Counted from the stretch's first letter, positions 1 through 8,760 are shown. The stretch: DNA of 44,720 bases from Rhodospirillaceae bacterium (GCA_018665815.1 JABJBP010000045.1:1-44720); one strand, 5' to 3'. Program-made: numbers and translations. The notes: generated from the letters alone by a model not told the origin.

Positions 1-27
1 AATCCTGTTCCCGAGAGCCGCGCTGCC

Positions 28-1386
28 TTAGTTGACGGGCGCTGCGATTTTCTTGAAGCCTGGCCCCGACGTTATCTTAAGGCGGGGGTCATAAAGGCTT
101 TCGCCGTGACCCTGTTTGACCTCTTCCAAATAGTCCTCGAAGCCGGCTTTCTTGGCTTCCCAATCGATGCCCATCTTCTCCATCAAATCCTCGACAGGCG
201 ATGCATGCCAATGCAGCTGGGCAATCTTGTAGGGGTCGGCGCCGCAGGCCAGGGCTGCGAACTGACAGTCCGCCATCACCGGCAGGGAGACTTCCTTTTC
301 GGGTCCGCCGGCCTTGGAAATCCATTGGTTCTTATCCAGTGTCGTAATGCAGCCTGTATCGTGGCCGATCATCACGTTGGATTGGGCTTCTTCGACGGCA
401 ACGCGGATTTTCCGGTCGATGGCATAGGACCGGGTGAATTCGCGTTCCGAAATGATGTGACGGAACCCAAAGCCGCAGCAGTCGTACCACGTGGAATAGT
501 CCATGACCCGGGCGCCCAGTTCTTCGATCAAACCGGTGGAGACGGCGACCCGGTTGCCTTCAAGAATGTCATCGTCGTAGATCGCGTCCTCCGGGATCAT
601 CTTGTAGACATGGCAGGCCGGATGGATGGTGGCGCGGATGTGCGAGACATCGATGGTCCGGCGTGCCGCGATTTCGGGGCGCATGACGTGCAGCCATTCC
701 GAATAATGGACGATTTCCTCAGGGATCAGGAGCTTGCCGTCAACCAACCGGCCGAGCTTATCCAAAATCTTGCGGACCTGTTCGCGGAGCTCCGGCGACC
801 CCAGCAGGAATTTTCGGACTTCCTTATAGTTGCCGAACGACGTGCCGCAATGGACCAAGGGATAATAGTGTCCATCGTCGAAGCCTTGGGCCTTGCCCGA
901 TACGTATGCCTGGTGAAAATTCCGAAGAAACACAGCGGCCAGGCTGACGATGTTGCCGATGCCCGAACCATGGTAATTCCACGCCGTGCATGACGTCTGA
1001 TCGGTCTCATCTAGATATGAAATATCCATCTCGTTCTGCAGCCACAACAGCGACGTCGGATAGCCCGGAATATTGCCGCATTGGCCACAGGATTTGTGAT
1101 GCCAAAGTTGCGTCGTCGGAATGACTTTCTGCCAGCCGAACAACGTCTTCACCATCTTCGGCTTGTGCTGTTCTTCGATCCGGTGAACGGCAATCTCGCC
1201 TTCCTTTTCCAGCTGCCACATGACGTCGCGGACGTCTTCGACGCGATCCTTCTGTGTCAGCATGGCGCGTTTGTCGACGCGGGCCTCGACCCAGGACGTT
1301 GCCGTCTTGGCGTCGTCGGCGCTCAACTTGGCATCATTCCATTCGGACCCGTGGCCGGTCAGGCGTTCGCCGCAGTTCTCTTTCAT
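28..1386 (-). CDS. hdrB: sHdr complex subunit B, CCG-domain heterodisulfide-reductase-like protein
   Basis: A 452-residue cytoplasmic protein of the HdrB type, with two CCG-like cysteine domains that would hold iron-sulfur clusters in the sulfur-oxidising heterodisulfide-reductase-like complex. Domain 1 has SCGQCG near residue 100, SCTAWNYHG near 133 and VHCGTSFG near 179. Domain 2 has HPACH near 257, YDCCGFG near 302 and HDTGCITT near 345. Only the central CC of domain 2 is intact. Both terminal CxxC pairs have lost a cysteine (CGTS, CITT), and domain 1 has SC where CC is usual. The start has a GGGAGA Shine-Dalgarno about 8 bases upstream. It follows hdrC by 39 bases. A DsrE-like gene just ahead of this hdrCB pair suggests HdrC1/HdrB1 rather than HdrC2/HdrB2; that choice is inference. 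The family call is firm. Confidence 0.88.
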   Translation of the reverse strand: MKENCGERLTGHGSEWNDAKLSADDAKTATSWVEARVDKRAMLTQKDRVEDVRDVMWQLEKEGEIAVHRIEEQHKPKMVKTLFGWQKVIPTTQLWHHKSCGQCGNIPGYPTSLLWLQNEMDISYLDETDQTSCTAWNYHGSGIGNIVSLAAVFLRNFHQAYVSGKAQGFDDGHYYPLVHCGTSFGNYKEVRKFLLGSPELREQVRKILDKLGRLVDGKLLIPEEIVHYSEWLHVMRPEIAARRTIDVSHIRATIHPACHVYKMIPEDAIYDDDILEGNRVAVSTGLIEELGARVMDYSTWYDCCGFGFRHIISEREFTRSYAIDRKIRVAVEEAQSNVMIGHDTGCITTLDKNQWISKAGGPEKEVSLPVMADCQFAALACGADPYKIAQLHWHASPVEDLMEKMGIDWEAKKAGFEDYLEEVKQGHGESLYDPRLKITSGPGFKKIAAPVN

Positions 1387-1425
1387 CGTCTGTCTCCCGT
1401 TTGCAATGGCCGCGCCTGACGAAGA

Positions 1426-2190
1426 TCAATCATCCTCATCGTCGTCGTCCTCATCTTCCTGGTCTTCCAGCCAATCTTCATAGTCTTCACGTTTCTCATC
1501 CATGATGTCTTCGATGACATCGAAGAGATTCTCATCAATGGTTTCCAACTGGTCGAGAACGCCGGTCATCTCCCAAATCGTATAGAGCTCCACCGAGGTT
1601 TTGAGATTAACCTCCCAGGCGGTCTCCGTGGTGTTCAGGGTCGGCATGGGGATCGCTTGACGCAACAACTTCAAGGGCGCGTCGACCTTAGAGATGTTCG
1701 GCCCCCAGTCGGCGAAATGCTCCGGATTGATCATGTCCGGCGCCAACTGATTGCCGGTGGAAATCAATTTCAGCATCACCCGGCTGAACGGCCTGAGCAC
1801 ATCCTTGGCCGATTGCATGCCATGTTTAATGGCAACCTCGCGCATGATCATCACCAAGGACCCCGGCGAATTGCCGAAGGGGCAGCGTGCCGCGCAGGTG
1901 TAGCATTGCGCGCAGGCCCAGATTTTTTCCTGCATGGCGTCGTAGACGCCTTCCAGGTTTTCCGTCCACAGAAGCTGGACGATCTCGCGCGGGCTGAAAT
2001 CATAATAATGGGCGGCCGGGCAGGTCGCCGTGCAGATGCCGCAATTCAGGCAGCCATTGAGGTCATGGTCATAGCGTATGTCGGCTTGGATATCGTTGAA
2101 GACGTCTTCCAAGTCACCCCGCGCAATGACCGGCTCATCGGAAACGGGATCGCCGATGAAATCCTGAACGCGTGTGCCGGCGGCGTGCAT
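1426..2190 (-). CDS. hdrC: sHdr complex subunit C, iron-sulfur protein
   Basis: A ferredoxin-like HdrC subunit of 254 residues. Two 4Fe-4S motifs are visible, CLNCGICTATCP (about residues 46-57) and CAQCYTCAARCP (about 92-103). It should relay electrons between HdrB and the flavoprotein HdrA, which is not in this window. ATG at 2190 is preferred over the GTG one codon upstream because it sits about 9 bases after AAGGGCG. The C-terminus is unusual: roughly the last 45 residues are dominated by Asp and Glu and end in an almost purely acidic run, which most HdrC proteins lack. It lies 11 bases after the DsrE-like gene and 39 bases before hdrB, so all three are likely co-translated. Confidence 0.9.
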   Translation of the reverse strand: MHAAGTRVQDFIGDPVSDEPVIARGDLEDVFNDIQADIRYDHDLNGCLNCGICTATCPAAHYYDFSPREIVQLLWTENLEGVYDAMQEKIWACAQCYTCAARCPFGNSPGSLVMIMREVAIKHGMQSAKDVLRPFSRVMLKLISTGNQLAPDMINPEHFADWGPNISKVDAPLKLLRQAIPMPTLNTTETAWEVNLKTSVELYTIWEMTGVLDQLETIDENLFDVIEDIMDEKREDYEDWLEDQEDEDDDDEDD

Positions 2191-2201
2191 CACTGGCGCC
2201 C

Positions 2202-2582
2202 TTAGTATGTCAGGACGCGCACGTCGTCGTCCTCCATGACCTGCTCAATCACATAGGCGCCTCCGACAATCCCTTCACATTCGGGGATCAGGTCGTCCAC
2301 GGTCATGTCGAACAAATCCAGGTTTGGCGAACAGCAGAAAAACTTACAGCCCGCTTCGTGAGCATCCTTGATAAAGTCATAAACGGATTTCGGTGAGCCT
2401 TCCTTGACCACCAAGTTTTCGGCGAAACCCTTTTTCATCAATTGACCCGACGTCGCCGTACACACGACCTCGACCTCATAATCCATGGCGGCGGCGACGG
2501 TCGCTTGAAAAATCGGTGCGCCCAGCTCCTCGCCGTTTCTGGGGTCCGTGTTGACCATGATAATAACCAGCTTTTCAGCCAA
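2202..2582 (-). CDS. DsrE-like sulfur-carrier protein
   Basis: A small (126-residue) DsrE/DsrF/DrsH-type protein: an N-terminal beta strand (KLVIIMVNTDP), an alpha/beta body and a cysteine cluster CKFFCC near residues 79-84 that could carry persulfide sulfur. Members of this family pass sulfur with TusA and lie next to sHdr genes in sulfur oxidisers. Here it directly precedes hdrC and hdrB. The start is TTG, supported by a strong GGGAGG about 12 bases upstream; no in-frame ATG or GTG fits better. It follows a 110-base AT-rich gap carrying an inverted repeat, so it may head its own transcript as well as belonging to the long operon. DsrE-like assignment is likely; the subtype is not determined. 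Confidence 0.75.
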   Translation of the reverse strand: MAEKLVIIMVNTDPRNGEELGAPIFQATVAAAMDYEVEVVCTATSGQLMKKGFAENLVVKEGSPKSVYDFIKDAHEAGCKFFCCSPNLDLFDMTVDDLIPECEGIVGGAYVIEQVMEDDDVRVLTY

Positions 2583-2643
2583 GCTCCGCCCTCCCTTTTC
2601 GGCGTCGATCTCAATTCTGGCCGGGACGATTGCTATCGTTCTT

Positions 2644-2694
2644 CTGGCCCGGTGAATTATTCGTTCATAACAATATATAAAAAACGAATATGTT
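2644..2694 (-). promoter_or_regulatory. AT-rich inverted-repeat region upstream of dsrE-hdrCB
   Basis: TATTCGTT (2658-2665) and AACGAATA (2683-2690) are perfect 8-base arms around a 17-base AT-rich spacer containing TATATA. The element lies 75-105 bases upstream of the DsrE-like start, in the only sizeable gap of the operon, and its edge overlaps the stop of the upstream gene. The right arm continues into GAATATGTT (2686-2694), a 9-mer repeated exactly at 9893-9901. It could be an operator and internal promoter; no start site can be fixed from the sequence. Confidence 0.45.
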
Positions 2695-3445
2695 ACAATC
2701 CTTCATTTGTGCGACTTTGCGGCATATTCTCTGAGTGGCGTCCGTCCATCCAACCGGTCAACTGGATCAGCCCCGTCATGATCGGTACCAAGGCATCAAC
2801 GAGTTCGGTTTGGGCGGCGCGAAATTTGTCTAAACCGGCGCCGATATCATCAGGACTTTCATCGAATTCCATGATCAGGTCTTCAATCATTCCAAGCTTG
2901 ATCCCCGGATGGCCGGCGAAACCGAAGCAATTCTCGGCGACTTGAAACAATGCATGCCCGCCGTCTTCGGTCTCAGATAGGACACGCCCATGGGGCGGCG
3001 CGACGGGCTGGTCACGCATATACGTCACCATTGGATAGATTTCAGGAAGAAAACCGTTCAGCGCATCCGGATCGGTGCGGTGCGCCGTTTGCACGTCGAA
3101 CGCCAGGGGTGCAGCTTCGACGCTGCCGCCTGACGCGAGCGCAAGAACTTGCGCGCCAATCCCAATGCCGATAACGGGCGCGCCTTCCAGCATGCATTGC
3201 TTCACCAATTGAATTTCGTCGTCGAGGCTTGGTAGGTTGCGTGTGCCGGCAGCACCCCAGGGGCCGCCTCCCAATAGAATCATGCCGTCGGTGAACTTCA
3301 CCGTTGCCGGCAATTTGCCGTCGGCGGTGTGGGGGCGCATGTAGGTGAACCGGATGTTTCGGCCTTCTAGGTGATCTTCCAGATGGCCCAGATATTCGGC
3401 GTCGGTGTGCTGAATGACATAGAGTGAGCGTGTGGGTTGGACCAT
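2693..3445 (-). CDS. Class I glutamine-amidotransferase-like protein, catalytic Cys missing
   Basis: 250 residues with the fold signature of class I glutamine amidotransferases: GMILLGGGPWG (residues ~54-64), the nucleophile-elbow region PVIGIGIGAQVLALASGG (~90-107) and FAGHPGIKLGMIEDL near 177. The family elbow normally reads G-x-C-x-G-x-Q; here it is G-I-G-I-G-A-Q, so the nucleophilic cysteine is glycine. The usual HPE dyad reads HPG. It therefore should not hydrolyse glutamine. It sits 9 bases after the lipoate ligase gene and ahead of dsrE-hdrCB, which suggests a binding or scaffolding role in lipoate or sulfur handling, but no function can be assigned. Fold call good, role unknown. Confidence 0.75.
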   Translation of the reverse strand: MVQPTRSLYVIQHTDAEYLGHLEDHLEGRNIRFTYMRPHTADGKLPATVKFTDGMILLGGGPWGAAGTRNLPSLDDEIQLVKQCMLEGAPVIGIGIGAQVLALASGGSVEAAPLAFDVQTAHRTDPDALNGFLPEIYPMVTYMRDQPVAPPHGRVLSETEDGGHALFQVAENCFGFAGHPGIKLGMIEDLIMEFDESPDDIGAGLDKFRAAQTELVDALVPIMTGLIQLTGWMDGRHSENMPQSRTNEGL

Positions 3446-3454
3446 GGCGGCGCC

Positions 3455-4531
3455 TCAATCAGCCGCGCGGCCAGCGGCAGCGACCGTCAGCACGTGCTTG
3501 AAGTCGTCGGCGCCTAAACTCAAGACTTCGGCGGTGCATTCAGTGAAGAATGCGTCCACCGTATCTGCGATCTCGGTGACCGCGATGCCGCGCAGGCGGG
3601 ATTCCAAATCAAATATCGTACGGGGCGGTGCGACGAAGAAATCACCGGTGATCAGGACCTCGCGGATGCGGGCGTCGGTCGGGCCTTCGAGACGCAGGTA
3701 TGCCGTGACTGTACCGCCGGGGCCTGCGTGATTGGCGCTCAAAACGTCACCATCGCTGTCCGGAGCGTTGATGGCTTCCACGAAAGCCTGCGTGCCGATT
3801 TCATCATCGTGCAGCTGATCGGCTAGCGAAAGCTCGACAATGCTTGGCTCCAAGAAATTGATATCGACATTAAGATGATCACGAAAACCTGATAGGATAG
3901 CGGCTTGAAGGACGGTGAGATCGGGGAGGTCATCACCCAGCAGTTCCCTTAGCGTGACAATCCGTTGGCCGGCATCATCGAGATTGCGTTTGGCCAGCTT
4001 GGCTTCGGGGACGTTCAATGCGGCGATCATGTCGGCCGGGTTCATATCGATCAGCAGCGTGCCTTGATAAAACATCACATCGCCATCGTAGAACCCGCCG
4101 GTGCCACAGAGCTTGCGGCCATCGACCTCGATATCATTACGGGGCCGATAGCGGGCGTCTACGCCCAGTTCCGAAATTCCCGCCGCGGCGGCTTCGCAGA
4201 TGGAGCGCGCGGCGGCACCCAGATCGGGGAAGGCAAATGTTCCGCGCTGAAATACCAGTTCCCATCCGAGTTGGCCTGGATCGAAATAAATCGCGCCGCC
4301 GCCGGTAATCCGCCGGGCAACGCCTATATCGTTGGCCCGGCAGTGTTCAAGATCAACTTCCTTTGATAAGTCCTGATGGCGCCCCACCAGCGCCGTCGGC
4401 GGGAAGCGCAGAAACCGGATGGTATCGGGGATGTCGTTCGCCTGGCGGGCTTCAATCAGCGCTTGGTCGAAGGCAATATTCCAGCGCCCGTCGCGGAGCC
4501 CCGTATCGATGACGCGAAAAGCCCGGCCCAT
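3455..4531 (-). CDS. slpl: Fused lipoate:protein ligase sLpl(AB)
   Basis: A 358-residue lipoate-protein ligase that would attach lipoate or octanoate to the lipoate-binding protein of the sHdr pathway. The catalytic LplA-type domain shows RRITGGGAIYFD (about residues 72-83), the lysine region GRKLCGTGGFYDGD (~133-146) and QGTLLID (~151-157). The last ~90 residues (from about 268, GGTVTAYLRLEG, then GDFFVAPP and LESRL) match the LplB-type accessory domain, so A and B parts are one polypeptide. That fusion with neighbouring LipS and LipT genes is the hallmark of sHdr-linked lipoate assembly. It starts 10 bases after the radical SAM gene and is in the same operon. Confidence 0.88.
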   Translation of the reverse strand: MGRAFRVIDTGLRDGRWNIAFDQALIEARQANDIPDTIRFLRFPPTALVGRHQDLSKEVDLEHCRANDIGVARRITGGGAIYFDPGQLGWELVFQRGTFAFPDLGAAARSICEAAAAGISELGVDARYRPRNDIEVDGRKLCGTGGFYDGDVMFYQGTLLIDMNPADMIAALNVPEAKLAKRNLDDAGQRIVTLRELLGDDLPDLTVLQAAILSGFRDHLNVDINFLEPSIVELSLADQLHDDEIGTQAFVEAINAPDSDGDVLSANHAGPGGTVTAYLRLEGPTDARIREVLITGDFFVAPPRTIFDLESRLRGIAVTEIADTVDAFFTECTAEVLSLGADDFKHVLTVAAAGRAAD

Positions 4532-4541
4532 GGGTTGAACC

Positions 4542-5786
4542 CTATAACTTCAACTGGCGGCGGATTTTGGTGATGTCTTTCTTAATCGGCTGGAACGGAT
4601 AGGACGCAATGTCGCTGGGCGGCGAATCCCCGTAGGGCCGATCGCAGGCAGAGATATCTTCGGCGAACTTGCCGGGGCAGCCTGACGTGCGAAATGCGAT
4701 GCCCGCATCAATGACCGTATCAAGTTCTCCGGCGGCCAATCCGAAATCACTGACCCGGCCCTCTTCGTCGAAGGACATTTGATCGACGCGCACCCCGTAA
4801 CAATCGATCAGATAGCGCGCCAGTTGGACGCGCCGCCATTGGTCGCGGGGCGTTGCCGGCAGGTGATCCATGAGCGATCCCTTTTCCGGAAAGAAGCAAA
4901 ACATATGACTGTGGCCGCCGAGGTCGACCAATTGTTGAACCAGCGTCAGCACGTCGTGCTCGGTCTCCCCCATGCCGACGATGATATGTGCGCCGAATTT
5001 CTGGGCCCCGAAAATATCGCGAGCGTCGTTGAGAATTTCCCAATATTTCTTCCATGAATGGGGCGAATTGACGCCGCGCCCCCGGGTCCGGTCAAAAAGC
5101 TCTGGCGTGGCCGCGTCCAAGGCCACGGTGAAGATATCGGCGCCCAGGTCATGCAATGCCCGCACGTCGCCCCGGGTCATGGTGGTGGGATTAGATAAAA
5201 TGGATACCGGCATGATGTCATGGGTAATGCGCTCGCGCCAATTGCGCATGACCGTCACCGTGTCGGCGTCCGAACCTGGATGCGTGATCATGGAAATGCA
5301 CATGCGGTGGAAGGGTGTCGCCTCTCCGTCATTGGCGACAATGTCGATCACCTGATCCATGGGCACCGCCGGCCAGTCGACGCGGATGAAATTGCGGTCG
5401 GCATAATCACGCTCGGCCTCGCGGTGGCGCGCCAGCCCGCAATAGGCACAGTTGGCGCGGCAGCCTTCCGGATAGGTCAGCAACAGATTGAGGCACCGCG
5501 TGCAGCCGCAGCGGTACATCTTGCCCGGCATGATCCCCAATGTAATTGCCGCCGCCGTGGACATCTGCACGTACTCCGGCGAGCGCATGTTGGGCGTCAG
5601 CATATTGTAGTTGGGCAGATAGGCGCCGCCCGGCGCCACGTCATTGGCTTTCACCGACGCCCCGTTGCGTTTGTCCTTGGGCGCTTCCGATGGCGACCGA
5701 GGCTGCATGGCGCCAAAGGCATTGAAATCGCCGCCACCGGCACCGGTCTCACCGGGCAATGTTCCTTCGGGTTTTAAACACGTCAT
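4542..5786 (-). CDS. Radical SAM lipoyl-synthase component (LipS type, BioB-like)
   Basis: 414 residues. A radical SAM cysteine motif CRANCAYC lies near residues 108-115, just after an extra cysteine cluster YRCGCTRC near 92-99, which could hold an auxiliary cluster. The body resembles biotin-synthase-like enzymes (MISMITHPGSD, ARDIFGAQKFGAHIIVGMGE). With the second radical SAM protein (6872-7894) it forms the LipS1/LipS2 pair thought to insert the two sulfurs into octanoyl groups in place of LipA. I cannot tell which of the two is LipS1. The first ~50 residues are low in conserved features. ATG 5786 has AAAGGA about 10 bases upstream and follows the LipT-like gene by 15 bases. Confidence 0.82.
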   Translation of the reverse strand: MTCLKPEGTLPGETGAGGGDFNAFGAMQPRSPSEAPKDKRNGASVKANDVAPGGAYLPNYNMLTPNMRSPEYVQMSTAAAITLGIMPGKMYRCGCTRCLNLLLTYPEGCRANCAYCGLARHREAERDYADRNFIRVDWPAVPMDQVIDIVANDGEATPFHRMCISMITHPGSDADTVTVMRNWRERITHDIMPVSILSNPTTMTRGDVRALHDLGADIFTVALDAATPELFDRTRGRGVNSPHSWKKYWEILNDARDIFGAQKFGAHIIVGMGETEHDVLTLVQQLVDLGGHSHMFCFFPEKGSLMDHLPATPRDQWRRVQLARYLIDCYGVRVDQMSFDEEGRVSDFGLAAGELDTVIDAGIAFRTSGCPGKFAEDISACDRPYGDSPPSDIASYPFQPIKKDITKIRRQLKL

Positions 5787-5801
5787 GGCGTCGGGTCCTT
5801 T

Positions 5802-6875
5802 CTATGCGGCCCAGTACTCATCGTAAGCAATCCAGCCGCGGCGTAATGCCGCCGGCGTCGGCGCGGCGTCAGTTTGGTAGTACGTCAACAATTCCTGGCG
5901 GCGTTTCAATGCGCGTCGCAGGGCGGGCTCGAACAAGTCGGCCAGTTCTTCGACATATTCATCGCAGGCGTCCACCGCGCCGTCCAATAACGCCGCTGCG
6001 GCTTCGCCCGCTAATCCACCTGAAATCACCGCCGCTGAAATGCCGGCGCCGGTCACTGGATTGGCAAGGCCGGCAGCGTCACCGGCCAGGAAAACCGGCA
6101 CGTCGCCCAGGTTCCCAATCGGATCAAGCATACCGCCGACCGGGATCGGACCGCCGGTATGACCGAGAATTTCCTTACCAACGCGGCCCTCGGTGACCAA
6201 CAAGCTGTGCAGGTGTTCGAGGATCGGTTTCAGGCGACCCTTAGCCTCAGGCGCCACACCAACGCCAAGATTGGCATTGTCGCCTTTCGGGAACAGCCAG
6301 CCGTAACCGCCGACGATATCAGCCGAAAGAAAAATGTCTGTCGATTCATTTGGTGTGATTAAGGGCACCGTCACCTGCCGGGTTTCGACCACGTGCCGGT
6401 TAATCTGCCCCAGCGCGCGGCCAACGCGAGAACGTGGCCCATCGGCGCCAATAATGACGTTGGCGCGGATGATCGTGCCATCATTCAGTTGAACGCGACC
6501 GTCAGGCGCAATGTTATCGACTACGGCACCGAAGCGGCAGTCCGCACCAGCGGCACCAGCGGCGGCGGCAAGTGCCGCATCGAACTTCGCGCGCTCAATC
6601 ATGCGGCCGGGAAAGTTGGGTTTGATATCTGGCGTTTCGTTTTCGACGAAGGTCATCATTTCGCGGACGCGCTGGCGGGTCACATGCCCAAGGTCGTCCA
6701 ATTCCTGATCCAAGAGCGCCGGGATGAACTCGGCGCACTGGACAGGAACACCAGCCTCGCGCCGCCGATCCAGGCCGATCACGCGGCGCCCGGAGCCGGC
6801 AGCCTTCGCCGCCGCACGGCTGCCGGCGGGCCCAAGCCCGACGACAACGACATCAGAGTGCTCGACCCCTGTCAT
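5802..6875 (-). CDS. lipT: LipT-like FAD-dependent oxidoreductase
   Basis: A flavoprotein of the geranylgeranyl-reductase/FixC-like family, 357 residues. Near the N-terminus is the dinucleotide-binding motif VVVVGLGPAGSRAA; GADGPRSRVGRAL lies in the middle, and the FAD-ribose motif LAGDAAGLANPVTGAG near residue 270. In sHdr loci a protein of this type, LipT, lies among the lipS genes and is proposed to feed electrons to the radical SAM enzymes. Its position between the two radical SAM genes fits. ATG 6875 overlaps the previous stop as ATGA, the reason to prefer it over an ORF opening 48 bases earlier. Confidence 0.82.
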   Translation of the reverse strand: MTGVEHSDVVVVGLGPAGSRAAAKAAGSGRRVIGLDRRREAGVPVQCAEFIPALLDQELDDLGHVTRQRVREMMTFVENETPDIKPNFPGRMIERAKFDAALAAAAGAAGADCRFGAVVDNIAPDGRVQLNDGTIIRANVIIGADGPRSRVGRALGQINRHVVETRQVTVPLITPNESTDIFLSADIVGGYGWLFPKGDNANLGVGVAPEAKGRLKPILEHLHSLLVTEGRVGKEILGHTGGPIPVGGMLDPIGNLGDVPVFLAGDAAGLANPVTGAGISAAVISGGLAGEAAAALLDGAVDACDEYVEELADLFEPALRRALKRRQELLTYYQTDAAPTPAALRRGWIAYDEYWAA

Positions 6876-7894
6876 GCTGCGCACGATGCCTCTGCCGCGC
6901 TGCCGATCTTGATCGAACAGCACGCGTGTTCCTGATGGAATGGCCGTCCAATGGTCTCAGCCACGGCGGCCATGCCGTCGGCGGGAAAGGCAATCCCGTC
7001 CAGGCCCGCCATCACCGCATAGGCGTCGATTTCACGGCGCGCCATGCCAGGCGGCCGCGCGCACCCCAACAAAACCTGACGGTCCGCCAAGCGCGTTCGG
7101 GCTTCCATGAAGATGCGGCCGACGTCAGCGGATTTTGGTGTCTCGAACGTACCGGCTTTGGCATAGAACGGCATAATAACAACTAGCACCAGGGCATGAA
7201 TGTCATGGCGGCTGCAGATATCCAGCGCCTCGGCCTCGCCCAGTATCTTCCCGTAATGCAGTCCGATGACGATATGCGGCACGATTTCCATCTTCGTCGA
7301 ACACAGCGCTGCCAAGGTCGCTTCGAAATCTTCGACCGGGCGCTCAAGCTTGTAGACATCGCGAATGGTCTGGTTGCTGCCAATGACATCCATCATCGCC
7401 GTATCGACGCCGGCCGATTCCATGCGCTTGGCGCGTGTCTCATCGAGAAGCGCCGAATGAATGGCGATCTTCAGGTGCGGAAACTCACGCTTCAGCTTTT
7501 CGACACTTGGGTAATAGCGCTCATAGGCAATCTCGTTTTGCCGGTTTGAGCCGCCCGAAAGCAAAAACCCCTGCAAGTCTTGCATCAACACCAGATCGCG
7601 GACTTTCTGTTCGAGCATCTCGGGATTGGTTGCTGGGATCATCGGCTCCAGGATTTTTGCCTGGCAATGGTCGCACATGAGCGCACAGCCACCGGCGGTA
7701 ATGGAGAACGCCGGGAAACTGTTTTTCGAACACCCCTTCATTTCGCTCGACGTGTAATCCTTGAACGTCGGGGTCGAAAACCGGATAGGGCGTTTGAGAG
7801 CGCGGCTGCCGCGTTGGAGTTCGTCGATCAGCTCGGCGTCAAGATTGGCATCTTCCAGGTCTTCGATAGCAGTGATCTGCTCATACCAAGTCAT
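6872..7894 (-). CDS. Radical SAM lipoyl-synthase component (LipS type)
   Basis: 340 residues with the radical SAM motif CALMCDHC near residues 72-79, a preceding cysteine (KGCSKN, ~54), and a TIM-barrel body with LLSGGSNRQNE and HIVIGLHYGKILGE. C-terminal cysteines occur in LLGCARPPG and HACCSIK; the latter could serve in sulfur insertion. It pairs with the BioB-like radical SAM protein at 4542-5786. The two are separated only by lipT, the arrangement expected of LipS1/LipS2 lipoate assembly genes. The start shares a base with the previous gene (TAATG) and the stop overlaps lipT (ATGA), so translation is coupled throughout. Confidence 0.82.
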   Translation of the reverse strand: MTWYEQITAIEDLEDANLDAELIDELQRGSRALKRPIRFSTPTFKDYTSSEMKGCSKNSFPAFSITAGGCALMCDHCQAKILEPMIPATNPEMLEQKVRDLVLMQDLQGFLLSGGSNRQNEIAYERYYPSVEKLKREFPHLKIAIHSALLDETRAKRMESAGVDTAMMDVIGSNQTIRDVYKLERPVEDFEATLAALCSTKMEIVPHIVIGLHYGKILGEAEALDICSRHDIHALVLVVIMPFYAKAGTFETPKSADVGRIFMEARTRLADRQVLLGCARPPGMARREIDAYAVMAGLDGIAFPADGMAAVAETIGRPFHQEHACCSIKIGSAAEASCAA

Positions 7895-8760
7895 TAGATC
7901 GTCTCCATGGATTTAGTCAGCAAACCATCGCGCCTCAGCAATTCAAGTGCCGGGCGGGCGCAAGCCTCGGCCAGCCGGCGGCGTTCGGGGCATTGGCGGA
8001 TGACCCGGGCGACGGATTTGGCATTCTCAATACCCACTACGTCGAGACTGGCCGGCGTCGGATATAGCGTCGCATCCAGAAACCGCTTGAGAAGGAAGCG
8101 GATGGTGCGCGTGAACAACAAGCGGCGCGCCTCAGTCATCTGCCCGATCCGGCTGCCCAGGAGGGTGCGCGCCGCGGCAATATGGCGAGCCTCATCACGG
8201 TGATGCAATTCCAGAACCTGGCGGGCGACCGGGCAGATTTCGGCGCCGTCTTCGCGGACCCGCTTCAGGGCTTTCAGCGCGAATGTGTCGGTCACGGTTT
8301 CGCCAATATAGACCATCGCCCAAAATTCCGGCCCGGCAGGATCCAAATGACCGGCAATCCAGGTCAGCAAGCCGGTCGAGCCTAACAATGGGACATTGGC
8401 CAAGCCGGCACGTTCGATCATTTCCAAGAACATCAGGCTATGGCCCGATTCCTCGCGCACCTCTTGCAGCATGATCCGCGCTTCGTCGGTACGCAGCCCC
8501 AGATATCCCTTGGCGGTGACGCGGCTGATCAACAGGCCTTCCAGCCACATGCCGGCCGCGCAAAGTCGGGCGAAGTCAATCCGGCTGAAGGCATTGAGCT
8601 CAATTGGAGAAAAGGGTTTTCCCAATGCCGCGCTGTTCATGCTCAACAGGTCATGCGGCAGCCACGCTTGGTCATCGCGCGCGTCATGCCAGTCAATCGC
8701 CGCGACAGGATCACGGTAGTGGGCACCGTGCGCACCAAGGCGGTCGAGAACCTGGCTCAT
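7894..8760 (-). CDS. AurF-like diiron oxygenase family protein
   Basis: 288 residues, all-helical ferritin-like fold with metal-ligand motifs in order: WLEGLLIS (residue ~73), EESGHSLMFLE (~102), YIGETVTDTF (~151) and HHRDEARHI (~187). The E...ExxH...E...DEARH pattern is that of the diiron N-oxygenase AurF and relatives. It is not a standard part of described sHdr systems. Overlaps with the luciferase-like gene upstream (ATGA) and the radical SAM gene downstream (TAATG) place it firmly in the operon. An oxygen-using step on sulfur or on the cofactor is possible, as is peroxide or oxygen protection. Family call good, substrate unknown. Confidence 0.72.
   Translation of the reverse strand: MSQVLDRLGAHGAHYRDPVAAIDWHDARDDQAWLPHDLLSMNSAALGKPFSPIELNAFSRIDFARLCAAGMWLEGLLISRVTAKGYLGLRTDEARIMLQEVREESGHSLMFLEMIERAGLANVPLLGSTGLLTWIAGHLDPAGPEFWAMVYIGETVTDTFALKALKRVREDGAEICPVARQVLELHHRDEARHIAAARTLLGSRIGQMTEARRLLFTRTIRFLLKRFLDATLYPTPASLDVVGIENAKSVARVIRQCPERRRLAEACARPALELLRRDGLLTKSMETI

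Noticed and set aside
106-993. Plus-strand 295-residue open frame opposite hdrB
   Set aside because: It is the complementary shadow of a firmly assigned minus-strand gene and has no family motifs.
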